This document shows, piece after piece, positions 1 to 10,266 of a stretch of DNA of 64,000 bases. Under the pieces are notes generated by a model that saw nothing but the letters and a program-made list of their open reading frames with translations, did no database searches and was not told the origin of the DNA. The DNA is from Owenia fusiformis (Eukaryota; Annelida; Polychaeta; Sabellida; Oweniidae): contig CAIIXF020000005.1 in NCBI GenBank assembly GCA_903813345.2, positions 34,105,375 to 34,169,374 on the forward strand, written 5' to 3'. The first letter of the stretch is position 1; each line of letters starts with the position of its first letter. Made by a program: the position numbers and the translations under genes.

Positions 1-332
1 ACCATTTTCGATAATTGACCTGATTATCTGTGTTTGGTCTGGCATCGTCATCCTCAAACATCTTCCTCTGTGGCTATTTGAAGTTGTGTTTTAATGCTCA
101 TTCCAAGCAAAAAGACCTAGAACAGCTTAATGGCAACATCCAAAGAGATATCCAAAACATTCAACCGGAATTATTATCAAATGTGATGAACAATGTAGCA
201 GTAAGGATACAGGCTGTCATCGAAATATGAGGTTACATCGAGTATATGGTGTAAAAGGTAAAGGGTTGAATCATCAAAAAGATAAGACTGAAATAAAAAT
301 TGTGTATTGGGGAGAAAACTTTCATGTTTTGG

Positions 333-1000
333 CTACATGACCATGCAAAAAATGTCTGAAAATATTGATTGGTTTATCTGTGCTCTTGATATACTTTTGG
401 GTACATTTTTTTGAGACACCCTGTATATAAACATGGTATTTTCAAATTGAGTCACGTCCAAGTTGGGATTTACCTCATTAAAATGTTTTACATATATATA
501 ATATTTGATTGCTAGTGATAGCCTGTTTAGCAAAGTGTTTTCATTATTTCCAGATCTTCCGAACACCATATCATGGGCATTAAAATTAAGATTTACATTG
601 AATAATTTCCCTAAATTCTCTTTAATAGCTTTTAAAAAAATTTGAACCCGCCTACATTCCCAAAACAAACTTGTGCTTTAAAGTGTCTCTTAGTGGACAG
701 TAACTACATTTAGCATCCTGTTTAATTCCTATCTGCGTTAAGTGAGCATTTGTGGTACAAATACCATGTAGAATCTTAAATTGAAGTTGTCGAATTTTAT
801 AATTCTTATATCGACTGTTCAAATTGTGTATGGTGGTGCCCTTACATGGATTATAAAGATTGTGGCTCAATTTATCAATTGCCTGATTATTTCTATCAAT
901 GTTTTGTTAAAGTTTATTCTATTTTCAAAGATTGCTTGGATATCTGAAAATATGCTTATCCAATTTATTCCTATTAATACAAAGTTGTAAAGCTCACAAG
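333..1000 (-). pseudogene. Non-LTR retrotransposon 3' fragment (C-terminal RT zinc-knuckle region), in intron 1 of gene 1
   Basis: Minus-strand reading gives the tail of an L1-like ORF2 in pieces. About 1000-870 reads INWISIFSDIQAIF. About 870-655 carries the cysteine knuckle region (CSYCPLRDT, then a His). About 668-410 begins FWECRRVQIF, typical of the zf-RVT region after the reverse transcriptase domain. The pieces are in different frames, so at least one frameshift lies near 655-668. No RT catalytic motifs are present, so the copy is 5'-truncated and dead. It lies just downstream of the gene 1 signal-peptide exon, inside its first intron. At 396-425 the fragment runs into a TACAGGGTGTCTC-like end (read on minus) resembling a mariner-type terminus, which suggests a nested insertion. 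The L1-like assignment is inferred from the CxxC...H and FWEC pattern alone. Confidence 0.7.
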
Positions 1001-1045
1001 GAGTGCATTGTAAAACTAGCCTAGTATTAAAGTAAATAAACTCAC

Positions 1046-1091
1046 CAGCCACCAGGGAAAGCAAAACGATTCCCAGCGTTGTCACAAACAT
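1046..1091 (-). CDS. Gene 1, exon 1: signal peptide of a third ZP-family paralogue (partial gene)
   Basis: The exon encodes MFVTTLGIVLLSLVA plus one base of the next codon, then a GTGAGTTT donor (phase 1). It differs at 2 of 46 bases from exon 1 of gene 2 (22026-22071), and its promoter matches too. The remaining exons would lie at lower coordinates, beyond the window. Given the paralogues, the product is expected to be a secreted or membrane ZP-domain protein; that is inference, since no ZP exon of this gene is visible. The ATG is chosen because it begins the hydrophobic signal sequence and lies ~38 bases after the predicted transcription start. Confidence 0.8.
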
Positions 1092-1124
1092 TCTTCTGCT
1101 CCGATGAGTTGTCCCGTTGGTTTG

Positions 1125-1161
1125 TAACTGAGTAAGAGACACAGATGCACACCTTTATATA
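1125..1161 (-). promoter_or_regulatory. Gene 1 core promoter: TATA box and initiator
   Basis: On the minus strand TATATAAA occupies 1161-1154 and an initiator-like TCAGTTA occupies 1131-1125. The spacing from the first T of the TATA box to the putative +1 A (1129) is 32 bp. The same two motifs with the same spacing precede gene 2. The predicted 5' UTR before the ATG at 1091 is ~38 nt. Confidence 0.75.
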
Positions 1162-1289
1162 GCATTAATATTTTAGCATACCAGTATAGAATAAAATATT
1201 ATATGGACTTTCTTGTTATTCATTATTCCAAATCCAGCAGATGAGGGTACCCCAAGGTACCACATAAAATTATACGGTAAAAATTACTC

Positions 1290-2120
1290 TTTCCATACCG
1301 GTCCCATACTTAGTTACGGGTCCTATACTACGATAGTAGTAGCGTTTCGGAGGCATACTAAAGGGAACGTAATTTAATTATAACAATTCTTGATAGAAAA
1401 ACACTGACAAAAACTGTAATTCTAGCTAAGTTTCATTTCTTCTATATTTTTTGCCTAACTTTGCCCTTGCTTGTGTATTGTTTTTGAGGCCAGTTTAACT
1501 TGCCTCTTTAAAAACTACACTCATAGTTAGAGATGTTGATCTGACTTTACCCCGGGAACCTTATTCGACAGTCAGAATACGGTTACTTAAAATCCAGGTA
1601 CTTGCTCGGATAATTTAATTTTAAGAAGTCTCTGAGTCAAGACTTGTGGCAGATGATAAATTTAAGAATATTACTTGAGTCGTACCATGACAAAACCTTC
1701 ATTTCATTTTCAGAATACTCATAATTATCATAAAACCTTAGGCAGCAGATGATCTTGAGAGGCAAGTAAAACTATGAAAGTACAATCGTTCATTTCGTTG
1801 TTATGTTGCAATTTTCAATGTCATTTAGATTACGAATGTATAATGTCTTCATTAATTTAACAAATGAGTGATAAACGGTGTGAAGTAATATTTCGAACTC
1901 GATCCATCTGTATATATTTTTATGAGTGGCCATATGGAATAATGTGCCAAATATAAATCGTCATTCTTTGAATGATGATAACAATTATTTGAACGCCGTA
2001 CCCGCGTCAAAACTACTTCGAACTTTTTGAAAGGTTTACTTCGAACGCCGTCAAAAATTATTTTGAACGCCGTCAAAAATTGGGTCTACTTTGTTTGCCG
2101 TATGAAATATTTCATTTTCG
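1290..2120. repeat. Paralogous upstream region (approximate 'empty-site' copy)
   Basis: This stretch has no gene. It aligns by eye, with substitutions and small gaps, to two separated blocks upstream of gene 2: 27697-28148 (shared 'gatctgac/aacctttacccc', 'cagtcagaatacggt', 'ccttcatttcattttcag') and 49051-49500 (shared 'ataaaacct..ag', 'cgatccatctgt', repeated 'gaacgccgtcaaaaa'). It therefore shows what the gene 2 flank looked like before the 28-49 kb array was inserted. The repeated GAACGCCGTCAAAA motif (about 1990-2080) is a short local repeat. Nothing recognisable is seen from 2120 to 2970. Confidence 0.65.
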
Positions 2121-2974
2121 AAAGTCGCAAAGGCGATTCTCGAGCATTTTTCTCCCAATTTGAACATTTTTTGGTCCCATTTTTCCTCCCATTGACTCAA
2201 ATGTTTAAAAACATAAAAATGTGAACACCTCCCAATTTGAACAGTGAACAGTCATATTTGAAAAATTAACCTATCTAATCTGAACACTTTTCATAAAATA
2301 TCACATGTTCCATACAAAGTTGCTCAAATATTTGGGAATGAATGATCTGACTCATGGTGGGGCTTTCTAGAATGACTAAATTCATTTGAATCGGATTCTC
2401 ATGTCACTGTAATGCCACTAAGCTATGTAGTCAAAAGAACTATAAATATTTACTGAGAATTTGTCCTTAATACATGTGTGCTATTGCCCCGAACCGGTCC
2501 GTCTTCTCGCTGCAAGCAGGAGGAAATTCTTTGTCACAAAGTTTGGCATTTTTTATAAAATCAAACGCGCGTCATTGAAACTCACAAGATGTAAATAGCA
2601 TGTCATTTACATCATACCTTGATGGGGAAAAATAGATCTTATATGTTAGAAGTACTAAATAAAGGTTATCGTAAAAATGAGACAGTCGTTCTCGAGAGAA
2701 AAGAGCATAATGCGCATTTAGAGAGTTTTGGTCCGTTTAAAAAAATCTGTAAAAAATTGGGGTACTTAAAAGCATCGGGAGGCATCATATATTTCAAATT
2801 AGACACGAGGTAGTCAATATTGAGCAAGTTATGGCTGTTTTAAATTCAAATAAAACCGTTAACCCGTACCGGTCCAGCTTTTGACCCGTACCGGTCAATT
2901 TTCGTTAGCTGCGTATACCCATGGGTGAACTGTTGTAAAAATGATAATCAAAATTATGTGAGATACATGTAGTA

Positions 2975-3180
2975 TATTTACATCAGTGGTGTCAAATAAG
3001 TCCCGCCCTTGCTACTTCCATGGGCTCTATCAGATAGTAGATATTTACATCAGTGGTGTCAAATAAGTCCCGCCCTTGCTACTTCCATGGGCTCTATCAG
3101 ATAGTAGATATTTACATCAGTGGTGTCAAATAAGTCCCGCCCTTGCTACTTCCATGGGCTCTATCAGATGGTAGAGCCCA
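2975..3180. repeat. 67-bp tandem repeat, three copies
   Basis: The block containing 'catcagtggtgtcaaataag' recurs at 2981, 3048 and 3115, a period of exactly 67 bp. The copies are almost identical. The last copy changes 'cagatagtag' to 'cagatggtag' and runs into a partial inverted copy of its own 'gggctctatcag'. It lies immediately upstream of the retrotransposon fragment and may belong to its 5' region or be an independent minisatellite. Confidence 0.85.
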
Positions 3181-3269
3181 TGCTACTTCTAAAACCCTAA
3201 TGGACGGTGCCTTTGTGATATATCATTGGAAAGATCATCCAAAGTTATTGATCAACTCTCGCCAAGTAT

Positions 3270-4860
3270 ATTTTGGATGATATTGAACAAATATTTCACT
3301 CTATTGCACTTTCACCATTATATTTCACCAGTATATTTTTAAGACGCTTAACAGTTAAAGAAGTCAAAAAAATTATTGATAATTCAAAAGATTCAGCAGC
3401 AGGCTATGACGAAATTAAACCAATAACAGTTAAGAATTCAAATGACATATTCACTCCTCCTTTGCTCAATTTGACCAATTTATCTCTTTCGACTGGTGTC
3501 TTTCCAGATCAATTGAAAATAGCCAAAATTATTCCAATCTTCAAAAAGAATGATCAAAGGTACTTTAGCATAGGCCGAAATCACTTTTATCAGTTTTTTC
3601 TAAAATATTTGAGAAATTCATGTATAATAGAGTTGTTGAGTTCATTGAAAAATCCAAAATAATCTGTATCAATCAATTTGGATTTCGAAGGAATCGATCT
3701 ACTTGCTAAGCTATAAACAGTACAGTTTAGGGATTTTTTGGGATTTAGTAAAGCCTTTGATACGGTTAACCATGATATTCTACTTACTAAATTGAATTGT
3801 TGCGGCTTCCAGGGTAAATCCTTGGATTGGTTCAAAAGTTATCTTAGTAACAGAAAGCAAACTACTTTTTTTGAACATGAATACTCGGGTATTAAAACAA
3901 TACAATGTGGTGTCCCTCAGGGATTCATTTTAGGCCCCGTACTTTTCATTCTTTACATAAATAACCTAGTCTCTACTAGCAATTTATTCAAATATGTAAT
4001 TTATGCTGATGATACAAATATTCTTTGCTCTGACAAAAATATTTATTCCTTAATTGATATAGTGAATAATGAATTAAAAACTGTAGACGATTGGTTCTGT
4101 GCTAATAAACTCTCATTGAACATTGATAAAACCAACTTTATGGTCTTTACAACTTCCCAAATTAGGGTTCCAGATAATATTTCAATCAAAATTAAAGACT
4201 CTTACATTATTCTTGTTTTTTCAACAAATTTCCTTGGCGTTATAATTGACCAAAATTTAAATTGGAAAGAACATATTCGAAAAATTGCACTAAAAATTTC
4301 AAAAACCATAGGTACTCTATTTCGAATAAAACACAAACTCATTGTTAAATCATTATTGAATATCTACTACTCACTTATTTATTCGCACTTACAATATTGC
4401 ATCCCAGCTTGGGGTGGGACAGGAAAAACACATATTGATATCTAATTAAAGTTGAAGAAAAGATTTTCCCGGTTAGTTACTAATTATTAGTTAATAGTGA
4501 ATATAATGAAGCACCATCATCACCCTTTTTTCAACAACTAAATCTACTTAAAGTAAATGATATTTGTAAACTCAATGTTCTTATCTTTACTTGCAAATGC
4601 ATCAAACGTCCATACCTCTTTTCCGAATGACTTATTTTGCAATTATTTTCAAGCAAATTAGCAGGTACACGACCACAATACAAGGTAGACTGGCCATCTT
4701 CATATTTCCAAATTTAGAACCAACTATGGCAAACGATGTATTAAAGCTCAAGGGGGAATAATCTGGAACTCAACTCCAGTTGTTATCAAAAATTCAAAAA
4801 CCATTTTTATTTTTAAGCGAGCCTTTAAAATACATGTAATTAGTCTCTATGATTAGTACC
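3270..4860 (+). pseudogene. Degenerate CR1/Jockey-type non-LTR retrotransposon (reverse transcriptase)
   Basis: A readable RT palm and thumb. N-terminal RT region at 3273-3662 (motifs like LRRLTVKEVKKII, KIAKIIPIFKK). Then an interrupted stretch with in-frame stops near 3661 and 3712, where INQFGFRRNRSTC is readable in a different frame. Then 3738-4443 with FSKAFDTVNHDIL, GVPQGFILGPVLF, the catalytic YADDTNI, NKLSLNIDKTNFMVF and FLGVIIDQNLNW. After the stop at 4443-4445 further C-terminal sequence is visible in other frames to ~4855 (FRTNYGKRCIKAQGGIIWNS). No endonuclease domain is visible upstream. The copy has several stops and frameshifts and cannot encode an active enzyme. The clade is judged from motif style only; it could be another Jockey-superfamily lineage. 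Confidence 0.88.
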
Positions 4861-5003
4861 CTGTACATATTTAGCTAGTCTACATCATTAAAATGTTGTT
4901 TATTATATCTTTTTTACATCTTATTTATTTGTTTCCCAGTTTGGCTTACATAATTTATATTTTGAGACACTTTGTAACATCAATAATAAATGTAACTAAC
5001 AAT

Positions 5004-5375
5004 ATGCCATTTTTCAAATATTTTAGCTTGTGATAAGACGTAGGATATTATCACTGATATGTATATATGTTTATATGATTTTAATAAACAAATAAAAAAT
5101 AATAATTTTCAAAGTGCTTATTTAAATACCAGTAGAGATATTTTGGTTTATGATATATACATTTTTGCCGTAACGACTGCTCAAGTAGGAATTTTCAAGA
5201 TGCCATTGCCATGCCATTTTTCAAATATTTTAGCTTGTGATAAGACATACACCCACTAGGGTGTCATTATCACTGATATGTATATATGTTTTTATGATTT
5301 TGATAAATAAATAAAAAATAATAATTTTCAAAGTGCTTATTCAAATGCCAGTAGAGATATTTTTGTTTATAGTGA
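5004..5375. repeat. ~207-bp tandem duplication
   Basis: Two copies begin 'atgccatttttcaaatattt' at 5004 and 5211 and share 'gcttgtgataagac', 'cactgatatgtatatatgtt' and 'ataattttcaaagtgcttat'. The first copy contains a ~50-bp segment (about 5154-5203) that recurs at 6180-6230, outside the inverted repeat described next. Confidence 0.75.
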
Positions 5376-5379
5376 GACA

Positions 5380-6185
5380 TTTTTTGCCAAGTATTTTCTC
5401 GGCAACTGATGAACCAAATTTTTTGAAAATTTGTACAAAGTAGCCCAGGAGTATCCTTATCAAGGTACAGAAATATGACAAAGATCAGATAAATTTTATG
5501 CGAGTATTAAGAAATTCAAGATACAGGTAGCATGTCAAAATGTCCCATACCGGAGCAATACAATGAGAATTTTCATCGCGTTTGTACCAAAAATGGGAAG
5601 GAATTAGACAAGTGATTTCTCAGCAATAGATGAGCCAAATTATTTGTAAACTTTACTTGAGGCACCTTAGGGTATTTTCTGCTCGTGCTATAAATATGTA
5701 AGAGATTGGCTTCATATTATGTGTGAATTGTTGAATTAAAAACAGTATGTAAAAATAACCAATATCGATGTAAATCTCACTTGTTAATCCTTTTCATGCA
5801 AAATACCTTTCCGTATTTTTCTTAACAATATCACCTCAAATGAATTTTGAGAATGAATGGATTTTGGATATTTGGGAAGAATGAAATGAATTAAGTAGAC
5901 ATGACACACAGACAAGCTATTTTGACTTATTTACAAATGCTATCACCTGATAGCTGGTAGAAACACTGTTGAGGTCTCATCGCAGAGCTCCGGTATGGGG
6001 ATATTTGACATGCTATTTTGAATATCTTATTACTCTGAGAATATTTACTTGATTTGTGTTATATTTGTACAACTTGCTAATGATACTCTCAGGCTAATTT
6101 GTACAAATTCTCAGTGAATTTGGTTTATTAGTTGCCGAGAAAATACTTGGCAAAAAGTGTCTCATTTTTTGGGACACCCGATATA
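5380..6185. mobile_element. Foldback element with imperfect inverted repeats
   Basis: The left arm (about 5383-5560) reads 'gagacattttttgccaagta', 'ttctcggcaactgatgaacc'. The right arm (about 5985-6175) holds its reverse complement ('agttgccgagaaaatacttg', 'gtctcat', 'tgacatgctattttgaatat'). The spacer is about 420 bp. The right end continues TTTTTTGGGACACCC, like the mariner-type end at 396-425. No coding capacity is seen. The ~50-bp direct repeat at 5154-5203 and 6180-6230 roughly flanks the element. It is probably a non-autonomous DNA transposon. Confidence 0.55.
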
Positions 6186-6231
6186 CATTTTTGCCGTAAC
6201 GACTGCTCAAGTAGGAATTTTCAAGATATCT

Positions 6232-7261
6232 ACTAAATTCGAAATGGACACAATCGTTCATGTCAACAATGTTTTGTGACTTAACTCCCACTAATTGGAT
6301 TTGGTTTATATTTCATAGGCTAATCTTTTTTAAAAGTGAGATCCACTACAGCTGCGAATTCAAAATGGCCACCACTTCTTCGTATTTAAACATATTGATA
6401 GAAGCAAAGAATTGAATACCAGTTGTCAGATCTGGCTCAAATTTTAAGATGGCTACTGAATTTTTTCAGATGAAATTTAATTTTTCTGACACAGTAAACA
6501 ATGGTAATAAGATTGAGTTCAAATTTCAATTTCAAAGGTTGATGCCTTGTGACCAGAGGGCCCCCTTCTTGAAGAGGGATTTATAATATGGCAACAAGGT
6601 AGACGCAGTTTTGCCAAAATAATTTGAGATACACTTGAAAGTGTAAATATAAGTTTGGCCCACCCTATGGATTATGAACTAATTTTTCTCATTTCGACAA
6701 GAATTCGTTCCGTGGAATGTTTCATATTATTCAGCTTAAAAATCATCATCAGATTCAAACATGCTTTTACTTGATTTAGTTAGCAAATTAAAGAGGCTCT
6801 ATGCCATAGGGGTAGCACAATCAAGACCCCTCTGGACCTTTTTGCATATTGAGTTTCACCACATATATACCCATCTACTTACCAAAGAAGGAGTCCCAAA
6901 TCCCCCTTTTTCAGTGTTAATTTTGCGATTGTGCTGGCCGATCTAATTATTTTCGCTTGTGTGACTCAATGGGGATTCCCCTCGCTAGCCGAGGAATCGA
7001 TTGTTTTTAATTCAGGAGTTTGGTTGTTCTGTTGATTATTTTCGATATTTCGGCAATAATATACCCAAAACTTATTCTCAAGATATATCCATGGTATGTG
7101 AGATATAACATGAGCAATAACAATAGGACATCATTGATTGTCTGGTGGAGAAACCTATGGCATAATGCATCTTTAAAAATCAGTCGAATTCACAAATACG
7201 CATTTTGACTTGTAAATGTCTTTAAACTATCCCTTGATTTTCAAGGACCTGGGCTCTCCCA
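6232..7261. other. No gene recognised; degenerate dispersed repeat
   Basis: No supported coding region. Around 6355-6480 there are decayed copies of a dispersed motif ('aaaatggccac', 'taccagttg.cagat.tgg') that is better preserved at 51440-52140. Short open frames elsewhere in this stretch show no family motifs. Confidence 0.5.
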
Positions 7262-7432
7262 CATGAATCTACTTGTTGAGACTCGATAAACTTGAGTTCC
7301 TCTGAGTCAGGTTTTGGTTATTATCCCCACTTATATGATGATATCTCCATGTTCAGTCAGTGCATCCTTGCTGAAACCCTAATATTCTCAGAAGAACTCA
7401 ATTTGATCGAGTCTCCACAAGTAGATTTATTT
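7262..7432. repeat. Short foldback repeat, related to 52590-52915
   Basis: The left arm 'ctacttgttgagactcgata' and right arm 'gtctccacaagtagattta' are imperfect reverse complements across about 100 bp. The same motif, with longer arms, occurs at 52590-52915, so it is a dispersed element rather than a chance palindrome. From 7433 to 8407 there is no recognised gene; a 149-codon minus-strand open frame at 7833-8282 has no motif I know. Confidence 0.5.
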
Positions 7433-8410
7433 TGGTTCGTAAACAGGTCATTTGGGCAGCGATTACAATCATTTTGATTTGAAACATCTAACTCTGCAAT
7501 AATAAAAGATACATATAAAGACAAAGTTGCAGCTAAGCCTACTGTTCATAAGTAGGTCCCAAAGCTGCAGTTAGGTCTAGCACAAGGGGCGTTGCCAAAC
7601 CAGTCTCTAAGGCTACCATTAAAACTGCACCCGAGCTGAAGGATAGAGAAAGGGTAGCTGGATGAGTTCATTGTGGTCACTGTAGCCTGGTGTAATTTCA
7701 ACCCTTTAAAAAGAGTTTTTTCATGTTTTCTTTATTTCATGATAATAAGTCATACAATACAGTAGTATTTTTACAATAGTAAAAAAAGAGTAGTACCTAT
7801 ATTGTGTCAACCATTCGTCAATTTTCTCACCCTCATTTCAACAGATTCCCTTCCCCTAGATAATATCGAACTTCTCTATTTCGATGTTGTTGAATTCCAC
7901 ATGCATGTCTTACAACAACACACGACATATGGTCTATTGCAGCTGCAGCATGCAACCAGCATGAACACATTTGGAAATTAAAACCACCTCTCCTAAATTT
8001 CCACCAATAATAATTTACCATGCTAAACTCTTCAATCCAAAAGTATATTACTAGTATTTCTAAAGCGAATGTTTTAGATGAGAACAAGAAATGAGAGCCA
8101 ATGTATGAACCTTTGAAAGGTGTTGAAGCAAATAGTAAGAAAAAAAGAACAAGGGATAGATCCCTGTGTGGCACAAACTCCTCAATAAATAGACGAGACC
8201 AGAAGATTTTGACCTTGGCTAATACTCTGCAGTCACATATTGGAAGCCAGCTTTTGTTTTGGGGGACTGGAATGTTGAACATCTACGGCGGCCGTAGCAT
8301 CCCAAAACCGAGAGAAGTATGCAGCATGGGAATAAGCAGGACGATGTAGATTTCCTACATCGATTTTGTGAAACTATGACCGTTGTACGGTCGCCGTGGA
8401 GAAAATGTTA

Positions 8411-8871
8411 CACCCCAGTCACATTTGTCGTACGAAGGGCGTGCGTCGACCGCAGATCAATTAAATCAGTGTATTTCTGCGGCAAGCGTAGGAAAACTAC
8501 GCTCGCCTTGCAGCCTCCGTACGGCGTATCCAGTTTTTTTACAGGCCGCAGGGTCGCCGTAGAAATTATAACTCGGAGTTATAATATTTGTTCATTTCTG
8601 AGGTCCCCGTAGAAATCAACTGGCTCAACAAGATTGAATCATTATTTGTCAATGTTTCACGATCACTTTTCATTTGATATTACATCCTAGCACTATGAAT
8701 AACATTTATAAATTGTCCCGATGTAAATAAAATGAAAAAAGTATTACTTATCAACAGAAATTTAAAATTCACCGTGCGGCTGCCGTGGGAAATGTGACTG
8801 CGAGCGTAGAAATGTTACTGGCCGCAGAAATGATAGACCGCAAGGTCGCCGTAGGAAATGTGACTGGGATG
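8411..8871. mobile_element. Harbinger-like MITE, 461 bp, TTA target duplication
   Basis: The left end CACCCCAGTCACATTT and the right end (reverse complement CATCCCAGTCACATTT) form a terminal inverted repeat with one mismatch in 16 bp. Both are flanked directly by TTA (8408-8410 and 8872-8874). A 3-bp TWA target duplication is the signature of PIF/Harbinger elements. The interior is richer in CpG than the flanks and repeats a 'GTCGCCGTAG(G)AAAT' motif several times. No transposase is encoded. Superfamily assignment is inference from the target duplication. From 8875 to 9530 nothing recognisable is seen. Confidence 0.65.
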
Positions 8872-9558
8872 TTACTGAGGCTTTACTTTCCTCGGTCCGA
8901 CATATTTAGTTGCCTATAACAGTTCAAATTTAGCTTTATATATAATCATTATGATAATACTTAAGTAGCAAATTAACATTCACAAATTCAAGTAAACATA
9001 TTTTGACTTGTAAATGTCTTTGTTTTGTTTTATGGATCATTAGTTAAAGCAAGCCAAAACATATAGATTTGAAATCAATTGTCATATTCTAATGTTCAAA
9101 CTGTTAGGTCAAGATTATACTTGTAACAAGCTAAAGTAATCCTTTCTAGGCTTTGCTGAAAAATAAGGAATTGTTATAAGGAATTGGAATTGAAACCTCC
9201 GTGTGCTTTCATTTGGCACTTTTTAATGTGGATCCTGGCTATGGCATTAACGGTTGAGAAACCGGGACCGAAAACAGAAATAGTTATTAGTATTGACTGT
9301 GAGTATTGACTGTCAATTTTTCATCTACGTGTATTGAAATGACCTCAGTATGAATAAAAAGCTCCTTGGTGTTCTGGTCCAGGATTGTGACATTAGTTCT
9401 CGATTAGATGGGAGAAGGGGCTGTTAGACATTATTTCTTTAAGGTTAGATCATGTTTTTGGATAAAGGGTTTATTTTTCTTATGACAGGTTTACACTTAG
9501 AATTTGCTTATCTTGCTATGTTTCTTTCTTTCCAGAAATATCAAACACAAAAGACAGA

Positions 9559-9564
9559 TTTATT
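9559..9564 (-). promoter_or_regulatory. Candidate poly(A) signal of gene 2
   Basis: AATAAA on the minus strand about 560 nt after the gene 2 stop. The matching position of gene 3 has AATAAA at 53009-53004 in a similar context ('ctgcaaataaa'). Sequence similarity between the two 3' flanks fades shortly beyond this point (about 9530 and 52970), as expected for a gene end. Transcript data would be needed to confirm it. Confidence 0.4.
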
Positions 9565-10126
9565 TGCAGGATAGTTAAGGATATATTTTTAACAAAGAAT
9601 AAGTACAAATTATTCAAGATAAAAGTTAAAGGGGCAAATAGCCCAATAATAGAAAGCTTCTAAATTCAGAATAACCTGTTAATAACACCATCAATAGATT
9701 TTGTTAAAATTGCCTATTGAAACTTTAAAGGCGCACGCGCCCTTGTTATTTCCAGTCATGTGCGTGCGCACATTTGTTCAAACTTTGGTGTTTTCAGAAA
9801 ATCAGCTTTATATCATCAAAGACTTTTGATGGTGTGTATTGCTGGTTGGTGCTCATTAAAATAGTATTGGTGAAATTATGACTATGAAAATTTAACAAAA
9901 TATTCATCAAGTGAAGAGAAGTTAAACTCGTTTGACAGAGTGATATTTTAAGAAAAATTTTAGAAGTCGAAGTAATAAGATACATTAAGTTCTCAAGTCC
10001 GTTTCCAAATAGAGCAGTTCTTACTGGTCTCTCAGCTGTAAGTTGTTTCCATGTTGAGATGTTATATTACAGTGTATTGGATGTAGTATTCTGTATACAC
10101 CCCATTCAGTCAAATTCATGTACGGT

Positions 10127-10266
10127 TTAGAAGGCATTATCTGGTACACTGTGATAGTGAGAAGGCTGTCTCTTTCGGATCCTACGCACAACTAAAGCCA
10201 CAACAAGGGTGATGTTCAAAGCCAGGGCTACCATACACAGCAGTGCAACAGGCCATGACGTCTTAC
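10127..10266 (-). CDS. Gene 2, exon 9: TM helix and cytoplasmic tail
   Basis: The acceptor CCATAG precedes GTAAGACG. The exon completes a Gly codon and encodes KTSWPVALLCMVALALNITL and onward, a hydrophobic helix, then the basic RRIRKR stop-transfer cluster and a short tail ending PDNAF before TAA. It differs from the gene 3 copy (54270-54409) by one synonymous change in 140 bp, though the flanking intron diverges within about 15 bp. Confidence 0.92.

Noticed and set aside
7833-8282. 149-codon minus-strand open frame
   Set aside because: No recognisable domain, Cys/Trp scattered without pattern, no splice or promoter context and no paralogue in the duplicated regions.
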